A stretch of DNA of 64,000 nucleotides from Ignavibacteria bacterium RIFOXYC2_FULL_35_21 (GTDB lineage: Bacteria > Bacteroidota > Ignavibacteria > Kapaibacteriales > UBA2268). Below, piece by piece: positions 40,479 through 51,100 of this stretch. Numbering within the stretch: the stretch's first letter is position 1; every line of letters starts with the position of its first letter. The position numbers were made by a program, and so were the translations under genes. The notes under the pieces were generated by a model. That model was not told where the DNA came from. It searched no databases and worked only from the letters and a program-made list of their open reading frames with translations. The stretch spans positions 1-64,000 of the forward strand of contig MHAY01000064.1 in assembly GCA_001804705.1 (NCBI GenBank), read 5' to 3'.

Positions 40479-41201
40479 TTGAAAAAGTATCTTCCATATA
40501 TTTACATTTTCCTTGCATTTACAGCAGGATTATTTATAATTTTCTGGCTTGTGGACTCCGTACTGATGCCGCTTCTCGTTCATAACACAGAAACTGTTCA
40601 GGTGCCAAACGTAATCGGGAAATCTTATGATGATGCCCAGACTTTATTATCGGGAAAAAATTTAAAATTCATTAAGTCAGGTGAACAATACAGCGACAAT
40701 GTAATCCCCAATACAGTTATTAATCAAATACCAAAGTCAGGCACTGAAGTCAAAGTCGGAAGAAGTATTTACCTCATTATCAGCAAAGGAAGAGAGACTA
40801 TTGAAGTACCGTACCTTATCGGAAAATCTCTTCGCGAAGCAAGAGTAACACTTATTCAAAATGGCTTGGCACTTGGTAACGTTGTTTACGTTGCTTCGGA
40901 TTCTATCGGATTCGATACTGTGATATCACAGAGCATAGGCAATGACAGGAAAATTCCTGCGGGTAGTCCTATTAATATTATAGTCAGTAAGGGTTCTGAA
41001 AATTTCGTAAAAGTTCCTAACCTTGTAGGCTTGTCCGTAAGCGAAGCCCAATCATTGCTCACTGAATCAGGTTTGGCAATTGGTAATATTTTCCTTGGAA
41101 AAAGCGAGACATATATGGCAGGCACTGTGATTGACCATTCACCTGCCGCAGGAGAACTTGTTAAACAAAATTCCCCGATAAATTTGACAATCGCAAAATA
41201 A
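40479..41201 (+). CDS. Membrane-anchored triple PASTA domain protein
   Basis: A 240-residue protein with one N-terminal helix (YIYIFLAFTAGLFIIFWLVD) and three PASTA domains (about 42-107, 108-175, 176-240), each starting with V-P-x-L/V-I/V-G-x-S. PASTA domains bind muropeptides or the stem of peptidoglycan, usually on Ser/Thr kinases or PBPs; here no kinase or transpeptidase domain is fused. The first start codon is TTG after a run of T. An ATG 26 bp upstream (40453) reads MFKKSQYYF then hits TGA, and a one-base T-run difference would fuse it to this frame. The true N-terminus is therefore uncertain. Confidence 0.85.
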   Translation: MKKYLPYIYIFLAFTAGLFIIFWLVDSVLMPLLVHNTETVQVPNVIGKSYDDAQTLLSGKNLKFIKSGEQYSDNVIPNTVINQIPKSGTEVKVGRSIYLIISKGRETIEVPYLIGKSLREARVTLIQNGLALGNVVYVASDSIGFDTVISQSIGNDRKIPAGSPINIIVSKGSENFVKVPNLVGLSVSEAQSLLTESGLAIGNIFLGKSETYMAGTVIDHSPAAGELVKQNSPINLTIAK

Positions 41202-41224
41202 TTCAGAATTTATAGAGGTTATTT

Positions 41225-41767
41225 ATGAAATATTTAAAATCAATTATTATCGTTTTCATTTTTCTTTTTTCTGCAACAATTCTATGCTTTGCACAGGACA
41301 GTAAAATGATGGCCAGTGCCTATGTCAGCTATAATATGCCAATGGGCACTACTGCTGATAATTACAAAAGCAGTGTGGGATTCCAGGCACAATTTGAATA
41401 TTTATTAACTGAAGACATTGGTTTAGATATAACTGCAGGATATATACCGTGGAATTTTGAAAATGAGGTTCCTGACCAAACTTTCACTATTATTCCAACT
41501 CTTATTGGTGGAAGATACTATTTCATGGCAAGAGGGATGTCGTCCTATGTAGGTGTTGATTTGGGCTTGTATCATACTACTTTCAAAACAGTTTCTGAAA
41601 AAAGACCCGAATCCAAATTTGGTTATTCAATTCTCGGAGGAGTCTTGTTTCCAATGAGCGATAATTTGTATGTAAATAGTAATATAAGTTATACAAGTAT
41701 CAGTACAGCAGGATTTACATTCACATATATTGCTCTTCATGCTGGTCTATCGTTTACATTTTACTAA
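41225..41767 (+). CDS. Small outer-membrane beta-barrel protein
   Basis: A 180-residue protein with a clear signal peptide (KSIIIVFIFLFSATILCFA, cut before QDSK) and alternating amphipathic strands through to a final aromatic end (LHAGLSFTFY), as in OmpA/OmpX-like eight-strand barrels. It follows the PASTA gene by 23 bp with AGAGGT before the ATG, so it may be co-transcribed. Specific function is unknown. Confidence 0.72.
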   Translation: MKYLKSIIIVFIFLFSATILCFAQDSKMMASAYVSYNMPMGTTADNYKSSVGFQAQFEYLLTEDIGLDITAGYIPWNFENEVPDQTFTIIPTLIGGRYYFMARGMSSYVGVDLGLYHTTFKTVSEKRPESKFGYSILGGVLFPMSDNLYVNSNISYTSISTAGFTFTYIALHAGLSFTFY

Positions 41768-41801
41768 TGATATGTGATTAAATAATAAAATTAAACCAAA
41801 A

Positions 41802-41819
41802 TTGATATAATTATATCAA
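41802..41819. promoter_or_regulatory. 18-bp perfect palindrome upstream of the hydrolase gene
   Basis: TTGATATAATTATATCAA lies 22 bp before the ATG at 41842. It could be a dimeric regulator's operator or chance in AT-rich DNA. No other copy was noticed. Confidence 0.3.
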
Positions 41820-41841
41820 ATAGAAAAAATACGAGGTTAAT

Positions 41842-43755
41842 ATGTTCAGAATTTTTACTGTTGTGTTTTTAATTATTTGTTATTACTTTTCAATTGCAGA
41901 ATACAGGGAAGTTCAAATTCCTACACGTGTCTCTGATACTGAAAAAAAATCCCTCGCTGCAGATATATATGTAATTGATTCAACAGTTCCAAAACCAACT
42001 ATATTAATTCAAACTCCCTATAATAAAAATGCATATAGGACACTGCAATCACTACCTCAGGAAGGAGGCACACAACTGCCATTCGATACAATTAACTATA
42101 ATTATGTCGTTCTTGACTGGCGTGGATTCTGGGCTAACAATGACAAAGACATTACGGGTAAGGACAGAGGTGAAGACGGTTATGATGTAGTTGAATGGAT
42201 TGCCCAACAACCCTGGTCAGATGAAAAAATTGGCACATGGGGAGGCTCTGCACTTGGTTACATACAATTTCTTACAGCAAGGCTTCATCCGCCTCATCTT
42301 GTTTGTGCTGTTCCGCTGATAAAAGATTTTCTAATGAAATATGAGGATTATTATTATGGAGGTGTATATAGAAAAGAGCACTGCGAACAATTGCAAAGGC
42401 TCGGTTTCCTGCCAACATCTCTAATACTATCACATTACAAAGAAGATTTTTATTGGAGCTATATAGAGCAGAGTTCCGATTGTTCATCTGAAATTGAAAT
42501 TCCAATGCTTCTGATTAGCGGATGGTTCGACCACTACCCTGCTTTTTGCATTCGCGCATTTCATAATTTAAAGGATTCGAGTAATCCGAATGTAAAAGAC
42601 AGGCATAAATTAATAATGGGCCCCTGGCTCCATTCAAGCATTGGACAACCAGAACAGGGAGATTTGATTTTTCTTGAGGCAAAGAACATACCTAACCAGG
42701 CATCTGTTAAATTTTTCGATTATTATCTAAGAAATATAAATAACGGCTGGGAAAACGAACCTGTAATCAAATATTTCGAAATGGGTTCCAATCAATGGAA
42801 AACAGCAGATAATTGGTATAATGTTGCCGATGCTTACGACACATTGTATTTCAACGATAATCATTTATTGTCCGAAATACCTTCAATGCTTGACATCGTT
42901 TCGGTTGATTCAGTAGAGTACAATCCCAAAGACCCTTCACCAACCTACGGTGGTTCCAGATTCAATCCTTTTGACCCGAAAACTCCAATGGGTCCCCTTG
43001 ACCAGAGAGATAAGGTTGAGAGTAAGCCAGATGCCCTGGTTTATACTACTGAACCATTGAATCAAAATGTAATTCTTAACGGAAGTGTTGTTGCTGAACT
43101 TCTCGTTTCAACAGACAAAGAAGATACTGACTTTGGAATTAGGTTATGTGATGTTTATCCTGATGGCAGGTCAATGATTTTAACGCAAGGTATCAGAAGA
43201 ATGAGATTCAGAAATTCTTATTCTAATGAAGAATTAATGACTCCTGGAGAAATATATCCCGTTAAAATTGAGTTACATGATTTATCAATTAATTTTCTTG
43301 CAGGCCATTCAATAAGAGTAATCGTCACAAATTCGAATTACCCAATGTTTGATATTAATTTGAATAATGGTGATTCTCTATATGTACCCGGCGATACTCT
43401 GATTGCGAAAACCTATCTTCATCATTGGGGAAATTATAAATCAAAAGTGATTTTACCCGTAACAAAAGCAACAGGCGTAGAGGATGATTTAAATGATGAA
43501 ATTTCATTAAAGATTTTTCCTAATCCTACTTCTGGTAAAATTGAAATAAGTTATTCGATTGATAAGCCCGGAACAATTAGTATGGAATTATTTAATTTAA
43601 TTGGAGAAAAAATTTCATCCAGCAACAAACAAGTATCAGAAGCCGGTAATTATTCTGAAAACTTATCTCTTGAAGGATTTCCTGCAGGTATCTATTTACT
43701 TAAAGTAGGTATAAAACAATCATCAATATTAAAGAAAATAATATTAACCCATTAA
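41842..43755 (+). CDS. Secreted CocE/NonD family hydrolase with T9SS sorting domain
   Basis: A 637-residue exported alpha/beta hydrolase of the X-Pro dipeptidyl-peptidase-like (S15, CocE/NonD) family. Signal peptide: about residues 1-18. The nucleophile is in TWGGSALGYIQF (Ser about 136) and the catalytic His region is MGPWLHSSIGQPEQGD (about 260-275). The C-terminal jelly-roll domain of the family (about 380-545) is followed by a type A T9SS sorting domain: SLKIFPNPTSGKIEISYS (about 553-570) ending AGIYLLKVGIKQSSILKKII. It is expected on the cell surface or outside. It might cut peptides or esters; the substrate is unknown. Confidence 0.88.
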   Translation: MFRIFTVVFLIICYYFSIAEYREVQIPTRVSDTEKKSLAADIYVIDSTVPKPTILIQTPYNKNAYRTLQSLPQEGGTQLPFDTINYNYVVLDWRGFWANNDKDITGKDRGEDGYDVVEWIAQQPWSDEKIGTWGGSALGYIQFLTARLHPPHLVCAVPLIKDFLMKYEDYYYGGVYRKEHCEQLQRLGFLPTSLILSHYKEDFYWSYIEQSSDCSSEIEIPMLLISGWFDHYPAFCIRAFHNLKDSSNPNVKDRHKLIMGPWLHSSIGQPEQGDLIFLEAKNIPNQASVKFFDYYLRNINNGWENEPVIKYFEMGSNQWKTADNWYNVADAYDTLYFNDNHLLSEIPSMLDIVSVDSVEYNPKDPSPTYGGSRFNPFDPKTPMGPLDQRDKVESKPDALVYTTEPLNQNVILNGSVVAELLVSTDKEDTDFGIRLCDVYPDGRSMILTQGIRRMRFRNSYSNEELMTPGEIYPVKIELHDLSINFLAGHSIRVIVTNSNYPMFDINLNNGDSLYVPGDTLIAKTYLHHWGNYKSKVILPVTKATGVEDDLNDEISLKIFPNPTSGKIEISYSIDKPGTISMELFNLIGEKISSSNKQVSEAGNYSENLSLEGFPAGIYLLKVGIKQSSILKKIILTH

Positions 43756-43802
43756 AAACAGATTTTACATTCCATATGGTATTGCTAAAATATATACATT
43801 TT

Positions 43803-43872
43803 CTAATCACTCTTCGATAAACCCAGAGTGACAACACTGATTGTCATACTGAGCCTGTCGAAGAATGACTTT
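43803..43872. repeat. Family F-related palindromic repeat in spacer
   Basis: CTTCGATAAACCCAGAGTGACAA, then TTGTCATACTGAGCCTGTCGAAGAATGAC. The arms CTTCGA and TCGAAG pair over about 55 bp, and the sequence is related to the CCTTCGACT...CAGGGTGAC core of family F. Confidence 0.55.
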
Positions 43873-44011
43873 AATATGATTAAACTTCATTTTGATTGGT
43901 CTGTATACCAAATTAGCAATATCTTCCTTATAACATTATTTTCTCTCCCTCGTTTTTCTTAATTTTAAAATTCGTTTTTTGTCAAATGATGTAAATCTTG
44001 AGGAATATCTT

Positions 44012-46354
44012 ATGAAGAAAATAATCATAATAATCTTTGCCGCATTTATTTTATCAATACAATTAAATGCACAAGATAATGTTGTCAATCCCCAAATGCA
44101 GGATTTGGAACCACCTATAGAATTTTATACACCTTATCTCAGGCAACTACCCGAGTCGTTGGTAAAATCACTGACTGATACAACTTCACAAGGAATAATG
44201 GATTTTTTAATGAGAAATCTGCCTGATGCCGATAAAAGAGAACTCAAATCAAAAATGAATGAATATAGAATGTCAAGAATACCTCCTGCTAAAAAACTTC
44301 CAATAACTCCTGAAATTCTCTTATCACTTGAAAGAATAAGCGACCCGCAAATTTCACCCGATGGTAAATGGGTATTATATAGTAAATCGGTTCCTAAATA
44401 TAGAGAAAACAAATCATACAAAGACTTATTTGTTGTGTCAATGGATGGAAAATGGCATATACAAATAACTACAGACGCTGCCGCCGATTACAATGGCAGG
44501 TGGTCACCTAATGGGAAAAAAATATATTATATTTCAAGAAGTACGGGAAAACCTCAGATAAATATAATTGATGTTCCCGACACCAACAGGCTTCTCGGAA
44601 CAAATACCAGAGGTTTATGGAAAATGCTTCCAAATGTAACCCCATCGTTTCCTTTCATAGTTGAAAATGGTGTTGATAATTTATCATGGTCGCCGGATGG
44701 AAAATATTTTGCTTTCACTTCTGATGTAAAACTTGATTCAACGGTGAAAGAAAAATATCCTGAACAGCCTGAAGCAAACGTTCGGGAATATAATAAACTG
44801 CCAATCAGGCATTGGGACGAATGGGAAGATGAAAATTACAGCCATCTTTTTGTGAGAGAATTTCATCAGGATGGGATTACTGATTTTAAACAACCTGTGG
44901 ATTTAATGCCTGGGGAAAAATTCGAGACACCTATTAAACCCTTTGGCGGCATCGAGCAAATTGCATGGTCACCCGATGGTAAAGAATTAGCTTACACTTC
45001 TAAGAAAGTTAGTAATTATGTTCAAACAACTAATTCTGATATTTTCATTGTTCCCGTTAATGGGGGAGAAACAAAAAATATAACAAAGGATTTAAAAGGT
45101 TCAGATTCTGACCCGCTTTATTCACCTGACGGAAAATGGATTGCCTTTCACAGCCAGGAACGGGAAGGGTTTGAGTCTGACAGAATCAGACTGTTGCTTT
45201 ATGATAGAGAAAATGGCGATATAAAGGAATTATCCAAAAAACTTGACCAATGGATTGGAAATATGGTATGGGCTCCGGACAGCAAATCAATTTATTTCAC
45301 AGCAGAAGACAAAGCTACTGTTCAAATTTATAAAATTCAGATTGAGGATGGCTCATGGAAAATAATAACATCTGGCAGATTTAATTTTGATGTTGGTTTG
45401 GATATTTCAAAAGACGGAAGAACACTTGTTTGCGGCAGAAGGGACATGACAAGAGCAACAGAATTATATTCAATTGAATTAATAGGCGAAACACCACTTT
45501 ACTTCCAACTAACTGATATAAATAGCTTCTATTATTCAAACCTGGCAAAAATAAATATCGAAGAAAAGTTATTCCAAAGTTCAGATGGCAAAAAAATTCA
45601 TTCATGGGTATTATATCCTCCTTATTTTGATTCTACAAAGAAATACCCTATGATTACTTATTGCCAGGGAGGCCCACAGTCAACAATAAGCCAGTATTTC
45701 AGCTACAGATGGAATTTATTTTTGATGGCTTCCCATGGATATATTGTCGTTGCTCCTAATCGCAGAGGTGTTCCTGGATTCGGACAGGAATGGAATGATG
45801 CCATCAGCAAGGACTGGAGCGGTAAACCAATAGATGATATTCTTGCCGCAACAGACGAAATGCTCAAAGAACCTTATGTTGACAAAAAAGGTGTTGCCGC
45901 TGTGGGTGCAAGTGCAGGTGGATATGCTGTGTTCTGGCTTGAAGGTAATCACAAGAAAAGATTCAGTGCATTTGTTTCAACAAGTGGTGTATTCAATTTA
46001 GAAAGCATGTATGGTTCTACCGAAGAATTGTGGTTCCCTGATTGGGAGTACGGTGGTCCTTATTGGGATAAGAATAACAGGGAATTTTATGAAAAAAATT
46101 CACCGCATAAGTTTGCACAAAACTGGGATACGCCAATATTAATCACTGCCGGTGAAAAAGATTTCAGAGTGCCTTATACCCAGAGCCTCGAAGCATTCAC
46201 TGTTGCACAAGTAAAAGGTATTCCTTCAAAATTATTAATATTCCCAGATGAAAATCATTGGGTTGAATCATTGCAGGATGCAATTCTCTGGCAAAAGGTA
46301 TTTTTCAGTTTCCTCGATACATATTGTAAACATAAAGATAATGAAAATAAATAG
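44012..46354 (+). CDS. S9 family prolyl oligopeptidase-like secreted peptidase
   Basis: A 780-residue exported serine peptidase. The ATG at 44012 is chosen because a signal peptide (KKIIIIIFAAFILSIQLNA) follows; an in-frame TTG lies 33 bp upstream. A beta-propeller with PD40-type units (ISPDGKWVLY, WSPDGKYFAF, YSPDGKWIAF) fills about 100-470. The catalytic domain shows VGASAGGYAVFW (Ser about 634), GEKDFRVPYTQS (Asp about 717) and ENHWV (His about 748). Likely a dipeptidyl or acylaminoacyl peptidase that degrades peptides in the periplasm. No T9SS domain is present, unlike the neighbours. Confidence 0.92.
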   Translation: MKKIIIIIFAAFILSIQLNAQDNVVNPQMQDLEPPIEFYTPYLRQLPESLVKSLTDTTSQGIMDFLMRNLPDADKRELKSKMNEYRMSRIPPAKKLPITPEILLSLERISDPQISPDGKWVLYSKSVPKYRENKSYKDLFVVSMDGKWHIQITTDAAADYNGRWSPNGKKIYYISRSTGKPQINIIDVPDTNRLLGTNTRGLWKMLPNVTPSFPFIVENGVDNLSWSPDGKYFAFTSDVKLDSTVKEKYPEQPEANVREYNKLPIRHWDEWEDENYSHLFVREFHQDGITDFKQPVDLMPGEKFETPIKPFGGIEQIAWSPDGKELAYTSKKVSNYVQTTNSDIFIVPVNGGETKNITKDLKGSDSDPLYSPDGKWIAFHSQEREGFESDRIRLLLYDRENGDIKELSKKLDQWIGNMVWAPDSKSIYFTAEDKATVQIYKIQIEDGSWKIITSGRFNFDVGLDISKDGRTLVCGRRDMTRATELYSIELIGETPLYFQLTDINSFYYSNLAKINIEEKLFQSSDGKKIHSWVLYPPYFDSTKKYPMITYCQGGPQSTISQYFSYRWNLFLMASHGYIVVAPNRRGVPGFGQEWNDAISKDWSGKPIDDILAATDEMLKEPYVDKKGVAAVGASAGGYAVFWLEGNHKKRFSAFVSTSGVFNLESMYGSTEELWFPDWEYGGPYWDKNNREFYEKNSPHKFAQNWDTPILITAGEKDFRVPYTQSLEAFTVAQVKGIPSKLLIFPDENHWVESLQDAILWQKVFFSFLDTYCKHKDNENK

Positions 46355-46365
46355 TACAAGTAAAA

Positions 46366-46406
46366 GCCCCCTTTTTCAAAGGGGGATTCAGGGGGTTTTT
46401 TTTTTG
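46366..46406 (+). terminator. Family D repeat placed as a terminator after the S9 peptidase gene
   Basis: GCCCCCTTTTTCAAAGGGGG, then ATTCAGGGGGTTTTTTTTT. The G/C stem followed by nine T starts 12 bp after the stop of the S9 gene, so this dispersed repeat could end its transcript. It is related to 15431-15507 and 63866-63897. Confidence 0.5.
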
Positions 46407-46454
46407 ATACATCCTTCGACATGATGTTTATGACAAACTCATTTTATGTTAGAT

Positions 46455-46586
46455 GAATAGCCACTATTTTTAAATAGTGGGAATAAGTAAACAGCACTTT
46501 CGCCTGGATTTATCCCCTAATAAAAATAATTGACTAAAGTCGTAATTATGTGATAAACCTCCACTATCTGAAGATAGTGGCTATTC
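46455..46586. repeat. Family C two-hairpin element, copy 2
   Basis: A 132-bp element with the same ends as 5609-5737. The left hairpin is CCACTATTT-TT-AAATAGTGG and the right is CCACTATC-TG-AAGATAGTGG. Compared with copy 1 the left stem has changed on both arms (CGACTT/AAGTCG to TATTT/AAATA), while the GGATTTATCCCCT, GACTAAAGTC and ATAAACCTCCAC core is kept. Confidence 0.78.
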
Positions 46587-46627
46587 AAATAAAATTTAAA
46601 AAATATTAAAACAAAAGGAGGTGATTT

Positions 46628-47977
46628 TTGAAAGAGAATGAAAATGTAATTCAAAAAAGTTCATGGCGATTTCCCCCAACATTCTGGACAGCAAACTATG
46701 TTGAATTGCTCGAAAGAGCCGCATTTTACTGCATGTTTATTGCAATCTCACTTTACCTGACTGACGTTGTCGGCTTCGATGACAAATGGGCTGGAATAAT
46801 CGGAGCATTTTTTAGTGCAGGCGTATATTTCCTGCCACCATTTACAGGCGCTTTTTCCGATAAAATTGGTTTCAGAGCTGCATTACTTATTGCATTTACT
46901 CTTTTGACAATCGGTTATTTCACTATGAGTTTTTTACCTTACAAAGCAACTGTTGTTCCTGCATTTGTTCTGCTTATGTTTGGCGGCTCATTTATTAAAT
47001 CTATAATAACAGGCACAGTTGCTAAAAATTCATCTGAAACGAACAGAGCGAGAGCATATTCAATCTTTTACTTTGTTGTCAATATCGGAGCATTTACAGG
47101 CAAAATGTTTGCAAAGCCAATCAGAATTGATATTGGTTTGGAAGCCATAGGATATTTTTCTGCAATTATGACTTTTATCGCAATAATTGTTGTTTTCTTC
47201 TTCTTCAAAAACATTGATTCCACAGGACAAGGCAAATCTGCAAAAGAAATTTGGACTGGATTTGTCAAAGTTGTTACAAATGCAAGATTGATTACACTGA
47301 TTTTAATTCTTGCCGGTTTCTGGATCATTCAGCACCAAATGTATGCTTCTATGCCTAAATACATTATCAGACTCGTCGGTAAAGATGCTTCACCAGAGTG
47401 GTATTCCAATGTTAATTCTGCCACTGTAATTATTTTTGTCATGCTTATTACTCATTGGATGAAAAAATTCAAGGCTATCACTTCAATGAATATAGGAATG
47501 ATACTCATGCCGATGTCTGCCGTACTAATGGCAATGAGTCCTCTCCTGACACAATGGACCGGAACATCAATTTCCATGTTCGGATTATTCACACTCCATC
47601 CGATCGCACTTACAATGATAATAGGTATTGGTATTCAGGGACTTGCCGAATGTTTCATCTCACCCCGCTTTCTTGAATATTTTTCGCTTCAGGCACCAAA
47701 GGGTGAGGAAGGAATGTATCTCGGATTTTCGCATCTACATTCATTCTTTGCGAATTTCATAGGATTTTTCATCTCCGGATTTTTACTCGATGCCTACTGC
47801 CCCGACCCGAATAAAGAAGGATTGAGAGGATTGACTGCAAGCCAGCTTGCACCATATTACGAGCATGCTCATTATATTTGGTATTATTTTGCAGGAATCG
47901 GAATTTTAGCTGCTATAGCATTGTATATATACTCAAAAGTGGTTAAAAGGTTAGATGGAAGAAAAATAAGTGTCTGA
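46628..47977 (+). CDS. POT-family (proton-dependent oligopeptide) MFS transporter
   Basis: A 449-residue, 12-14 helix transporter. The POT signature is at the first helix: NYVELLERAAFYCMF (about 21-35), containing the E-x-x-E-R proton-coupling motif. The family's helix 2-3 loop is FTGAFSDKIGFRAALLIAF. These symporters usually import di- and tripeptides. The start is TTG at 46628, supported by AAAGGAGGTGAT just upstream, an almost perfect Shine-Dalgarno site and the strongest in the window. It lies after the S9 peptidase gene, which would make small peptides, so the pair could work together. Confidence 0.85.
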   Translation: MKENENVIQKSSWRFPPTFWTANYVELLERAAFYCMFIAISLYLTDVVGFDDKWAGIIGAFFSAGVYFLPPFTGAFSDKIGFRAALLIAFTLLTIGYFTMSFLPYKATVVPAFVLLMFGGSFIKSIITGTVAKNSSETNRARAYSIFYFVVNIGAFTGKMFAKPIRIDIGLEAIGYFSAIMTFIAIIVVFFFFKNIDSTGQGKSAKEIWTGFVKVVTNARLITLILILAGFWIIQHQMYASMPKYIIRLVGKDASPEWYSNVNSATVIIFVMLITHWMKKFKAITSMNIGMILMPMSAVLMAMSPLLTQWTGTSISMFGLFTLHPIALTMIIGIGIQGLAECFISPRFLEYFSLQAPKGEEGMYLGFSHLHSFFANFIGFFISGFLLDAYCPDPNKEGLRGLTASQLAPYYEHAHYIWYYFAGIGILAAIALYIYSKVVKRLDGRKISV

Positions 47978-48139
47978 AGTAGGATTTTTAGGATTTGAAG
48001 ATTATAGGATTCTGTAATTGATATTCTAATAGAAAAAATAATTATACATTGAATTAATAAAATTGCTATTTTTCTATTTACTCTGAAACACTTTTAGAGT
48101 AATAATTGACAATATGTATAATGAGCTTTGAGGTTCAAA

Positions 48140-51100
48140 ATGAAAAAGGCAATTTATTTACTTGTTTCTATTATTATTTTATTTTCCTCTTTACACTCTG
48201 CACCTGTTATTTTCAAATATGATAACGGAATACCCGCCGGAATGTACTCGAATGCTAATACGTTGGGCTGGGATGAAACTGTAATGCTGAAACCTCCGGG
48301 GCCATGTAAAATAAATAAAGTTCAATTATACCTTAGCGGTACTGTTGCGGCTCCCGACACAATCTGGGTTGTAGGCGACCCTGCCGAAGGAGCATATCCA
48401 CCTTCATCTTATTGCTGGTATATAAACAAACTTGCCGACGGTAAGATAATAAATTATACCGGAACACCCGGCTGGTATGAAATTGATATATCGGCAGACA
48501 ATATCAGAGCAGATGGAATTTGCAGTGTCGTAATCCAGCACAGAAATAAACAAAACGGGCCTTATTTCACCTTTGATAATCAATCTCAGACACAGGAAAT
48601 ACATTCACTGCTGGTTGATCTACGGCCTAACCCGGATTTCTTAGGAATCAGAGGTACAATCTTTGCCCGGTCTCAGGGTAATTTCATGGTACGATTCGAA
48701 ATCGAATACGATTTTCCTGACGGAGAAACCACTGCACAAGCTCCCCCGCCAACATTAGTTGATGTAACAAAAGAAGCGGGATTAGTTGATGGAAATGGCA
48801 GTCCAATCAAGAGTGCAATGGTGAGCGTTGTAGGATTTAATAATAATGAATTTGAAGATTTAGCTGTCGGCTCATATTATTTTTCAAATAATGGTGATGC
48901 AACTTTTGAAAATAAATCATCCCAGGCAAATCTTCAAGCTGGACAAACAAGCTGGGCTGATATTGATAATGATGGAAACATTGATTATTTCGCATTAAAC
49001 GGTGGCTTGAACGATAAAATTTTATTTGGAAATGGTAATTTATCTTTTGTAGATGAAACCGACTCAATTATAAAACTAAATCAGCCGACTGTTACGCCAA
49101 TGTTCTTCGACTACAATCATGATGGTTTACTTGACCTATACATTGCTTATGGAAGAGCAGGCGACCCTGAAGTATATTACCCCGACCAACTATTCAAAAA
49201 CATTGGAAACAAGAAATTTGAAAACGTTACGAATACGGCAGGAATCTCTGCAGGCGAGCCGGCGCCATACTATGACTGCTGGGGAGCAAGCATCTGCGAT
49301 TATAACAATGACAATTGGCCCGATGCTTTTGTAGCAACTTACCGCCTCGCTCCTGATATGTTATTCAGAAATGCAAAGAACGGAATGTTTGATGAAGTTG
49401 GGGGCGCAACAGGTGCAAGAGGAATACCCACATATTATACAAATGCATTTGGACATGGCATGGGCTCTGACTGGGGAGACTTTAACAACGACGGCTATGA
49501 TGACTTATGTGTCGGCAATCTTGGTCATCCGGATGAAAGAGCATTAAACTCAAATCCTTCGCTATTATTTAAAAATGATGGCCCGCCTAACTGGACTTTC
49601 ACGGATATGCACTCCGAAATGGGCTTGAAATTCTTCGAAATGAATGCAGGAACTGTTTGGGCTGACCTTAATCTCGACGGCTATCTCGACCTTGTTCATG
49701 CTCAATACTCTTATGACGCTAAAGGAGCCAGAAACGATAGGTTCACAAGGTTTTATCTGAATCAGGGACCTTCAAAAAATTTCAAATTGAAAGATGTAAC
49801 ATGGGAAACCGGTGCATACAATCATGGTGCATGGGCACCTGTCAGATTAGACTTTGATAATGATGGTGATATGGATATTATTGTTGCCAGTGGTCATGAA
49901 AACCTTAAATTATTCAGAAATGATTTGCCTAACAAAGGTTACTGGATTGCATTCAGATTAAGTGGGAGTCCGGCAAACAATGTTCCTAATGAGGGATTCG
50001 GGAGTAATGTTACGGTTTATTCAGGAGGACAAAAATTTTACCGAAGCCTCCCTGGTACGGTTATGAATGGAAGATGTTCTCAAAGTTCTAATGAATTGAA
50101 TTTTGGAATAGGAAGTGTGAGTACGATTGACAGCGTTGTTATAAAATTTCCAAATGGACAAACAAATAAATTCACCGGACTTGCAATTAATACAAAATAT
50201 AAAATTCCATATATGCAATCTCCGGTGAGAATGAAACTGACAGCACCAATGCTATTATCTCCTTTAAACTTTACAACTAAGATGGTGCCTGATGTAGCTT
50301 TTGATTGGTCTCAAGTCAGCGAAGGTACAAAATATGAGATACTCATTTCAAATAAAAAAGATTTTTCTGATACTGTATTGCATCAGAATGAATTAACCCA
50401 AACATCTTCAAATAGTAGCACTTTCGAAATAAATAAAACTTACTTTTGGAAAACCAGAGCATTTTCAGATACGGATACCAGTAACTGGTCAAGTATATGG
50501 GAATTCACTGTCGGCACTCCAACACCATTAGCACCAAAATTGAAAAATCCACCTAACGATTCATTGAATATAAGTGCTAAACCGAAGTTTATTTGGAACA
50601 CATCCGAATACTATGCTAAATACCCAGGTATTACAATTTATGATTTGCAATATTCTACTGACCCAACCTGTTCAACTGATGTACAAAGTTTTTACGGACT
50701 GCTTGATACAACGTTTCTTGTTACCGAACATCTAATTCCCGATACAAAATACTATTGGCGAACACGTGGTATAAACGAAGGACAGCCAAGTCAATGGTCA
50801 GAAATTTGGAACTTCACGGTTATGGCTTTACCTTCCAAACCGTTTTTAACATCACCTGCAAACGGAGACACTGCTGTAAGTAAAAGACCATCTCTATCGT
50901 GGGAAGAAAGCACAAATGCAGACTACTATACACTCGAATTATCAAAATCGGAAGTCTTTAATCCCGATTCGATAAATTATCAAGCAACAGATATAACATC
51001 TACATCAAGAAAATTATTTAAATCCCTCGATGAAGGAACTATTTATTACTGGCACGTCAGAGCAGGAAATGACGGTGGCGAAAGCGAATGGTCTCAAACA

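Noticed and set aside
48110..48122. Sigma-70-like TTGACA/TATAAT promoter before the CRTAC-like gene
   Set aside because: The TTGACA and TATAAT strings are only a few bases apart, far less than the 17-bp spacing needed, and the other promoters here follow the Bacteroidota form.
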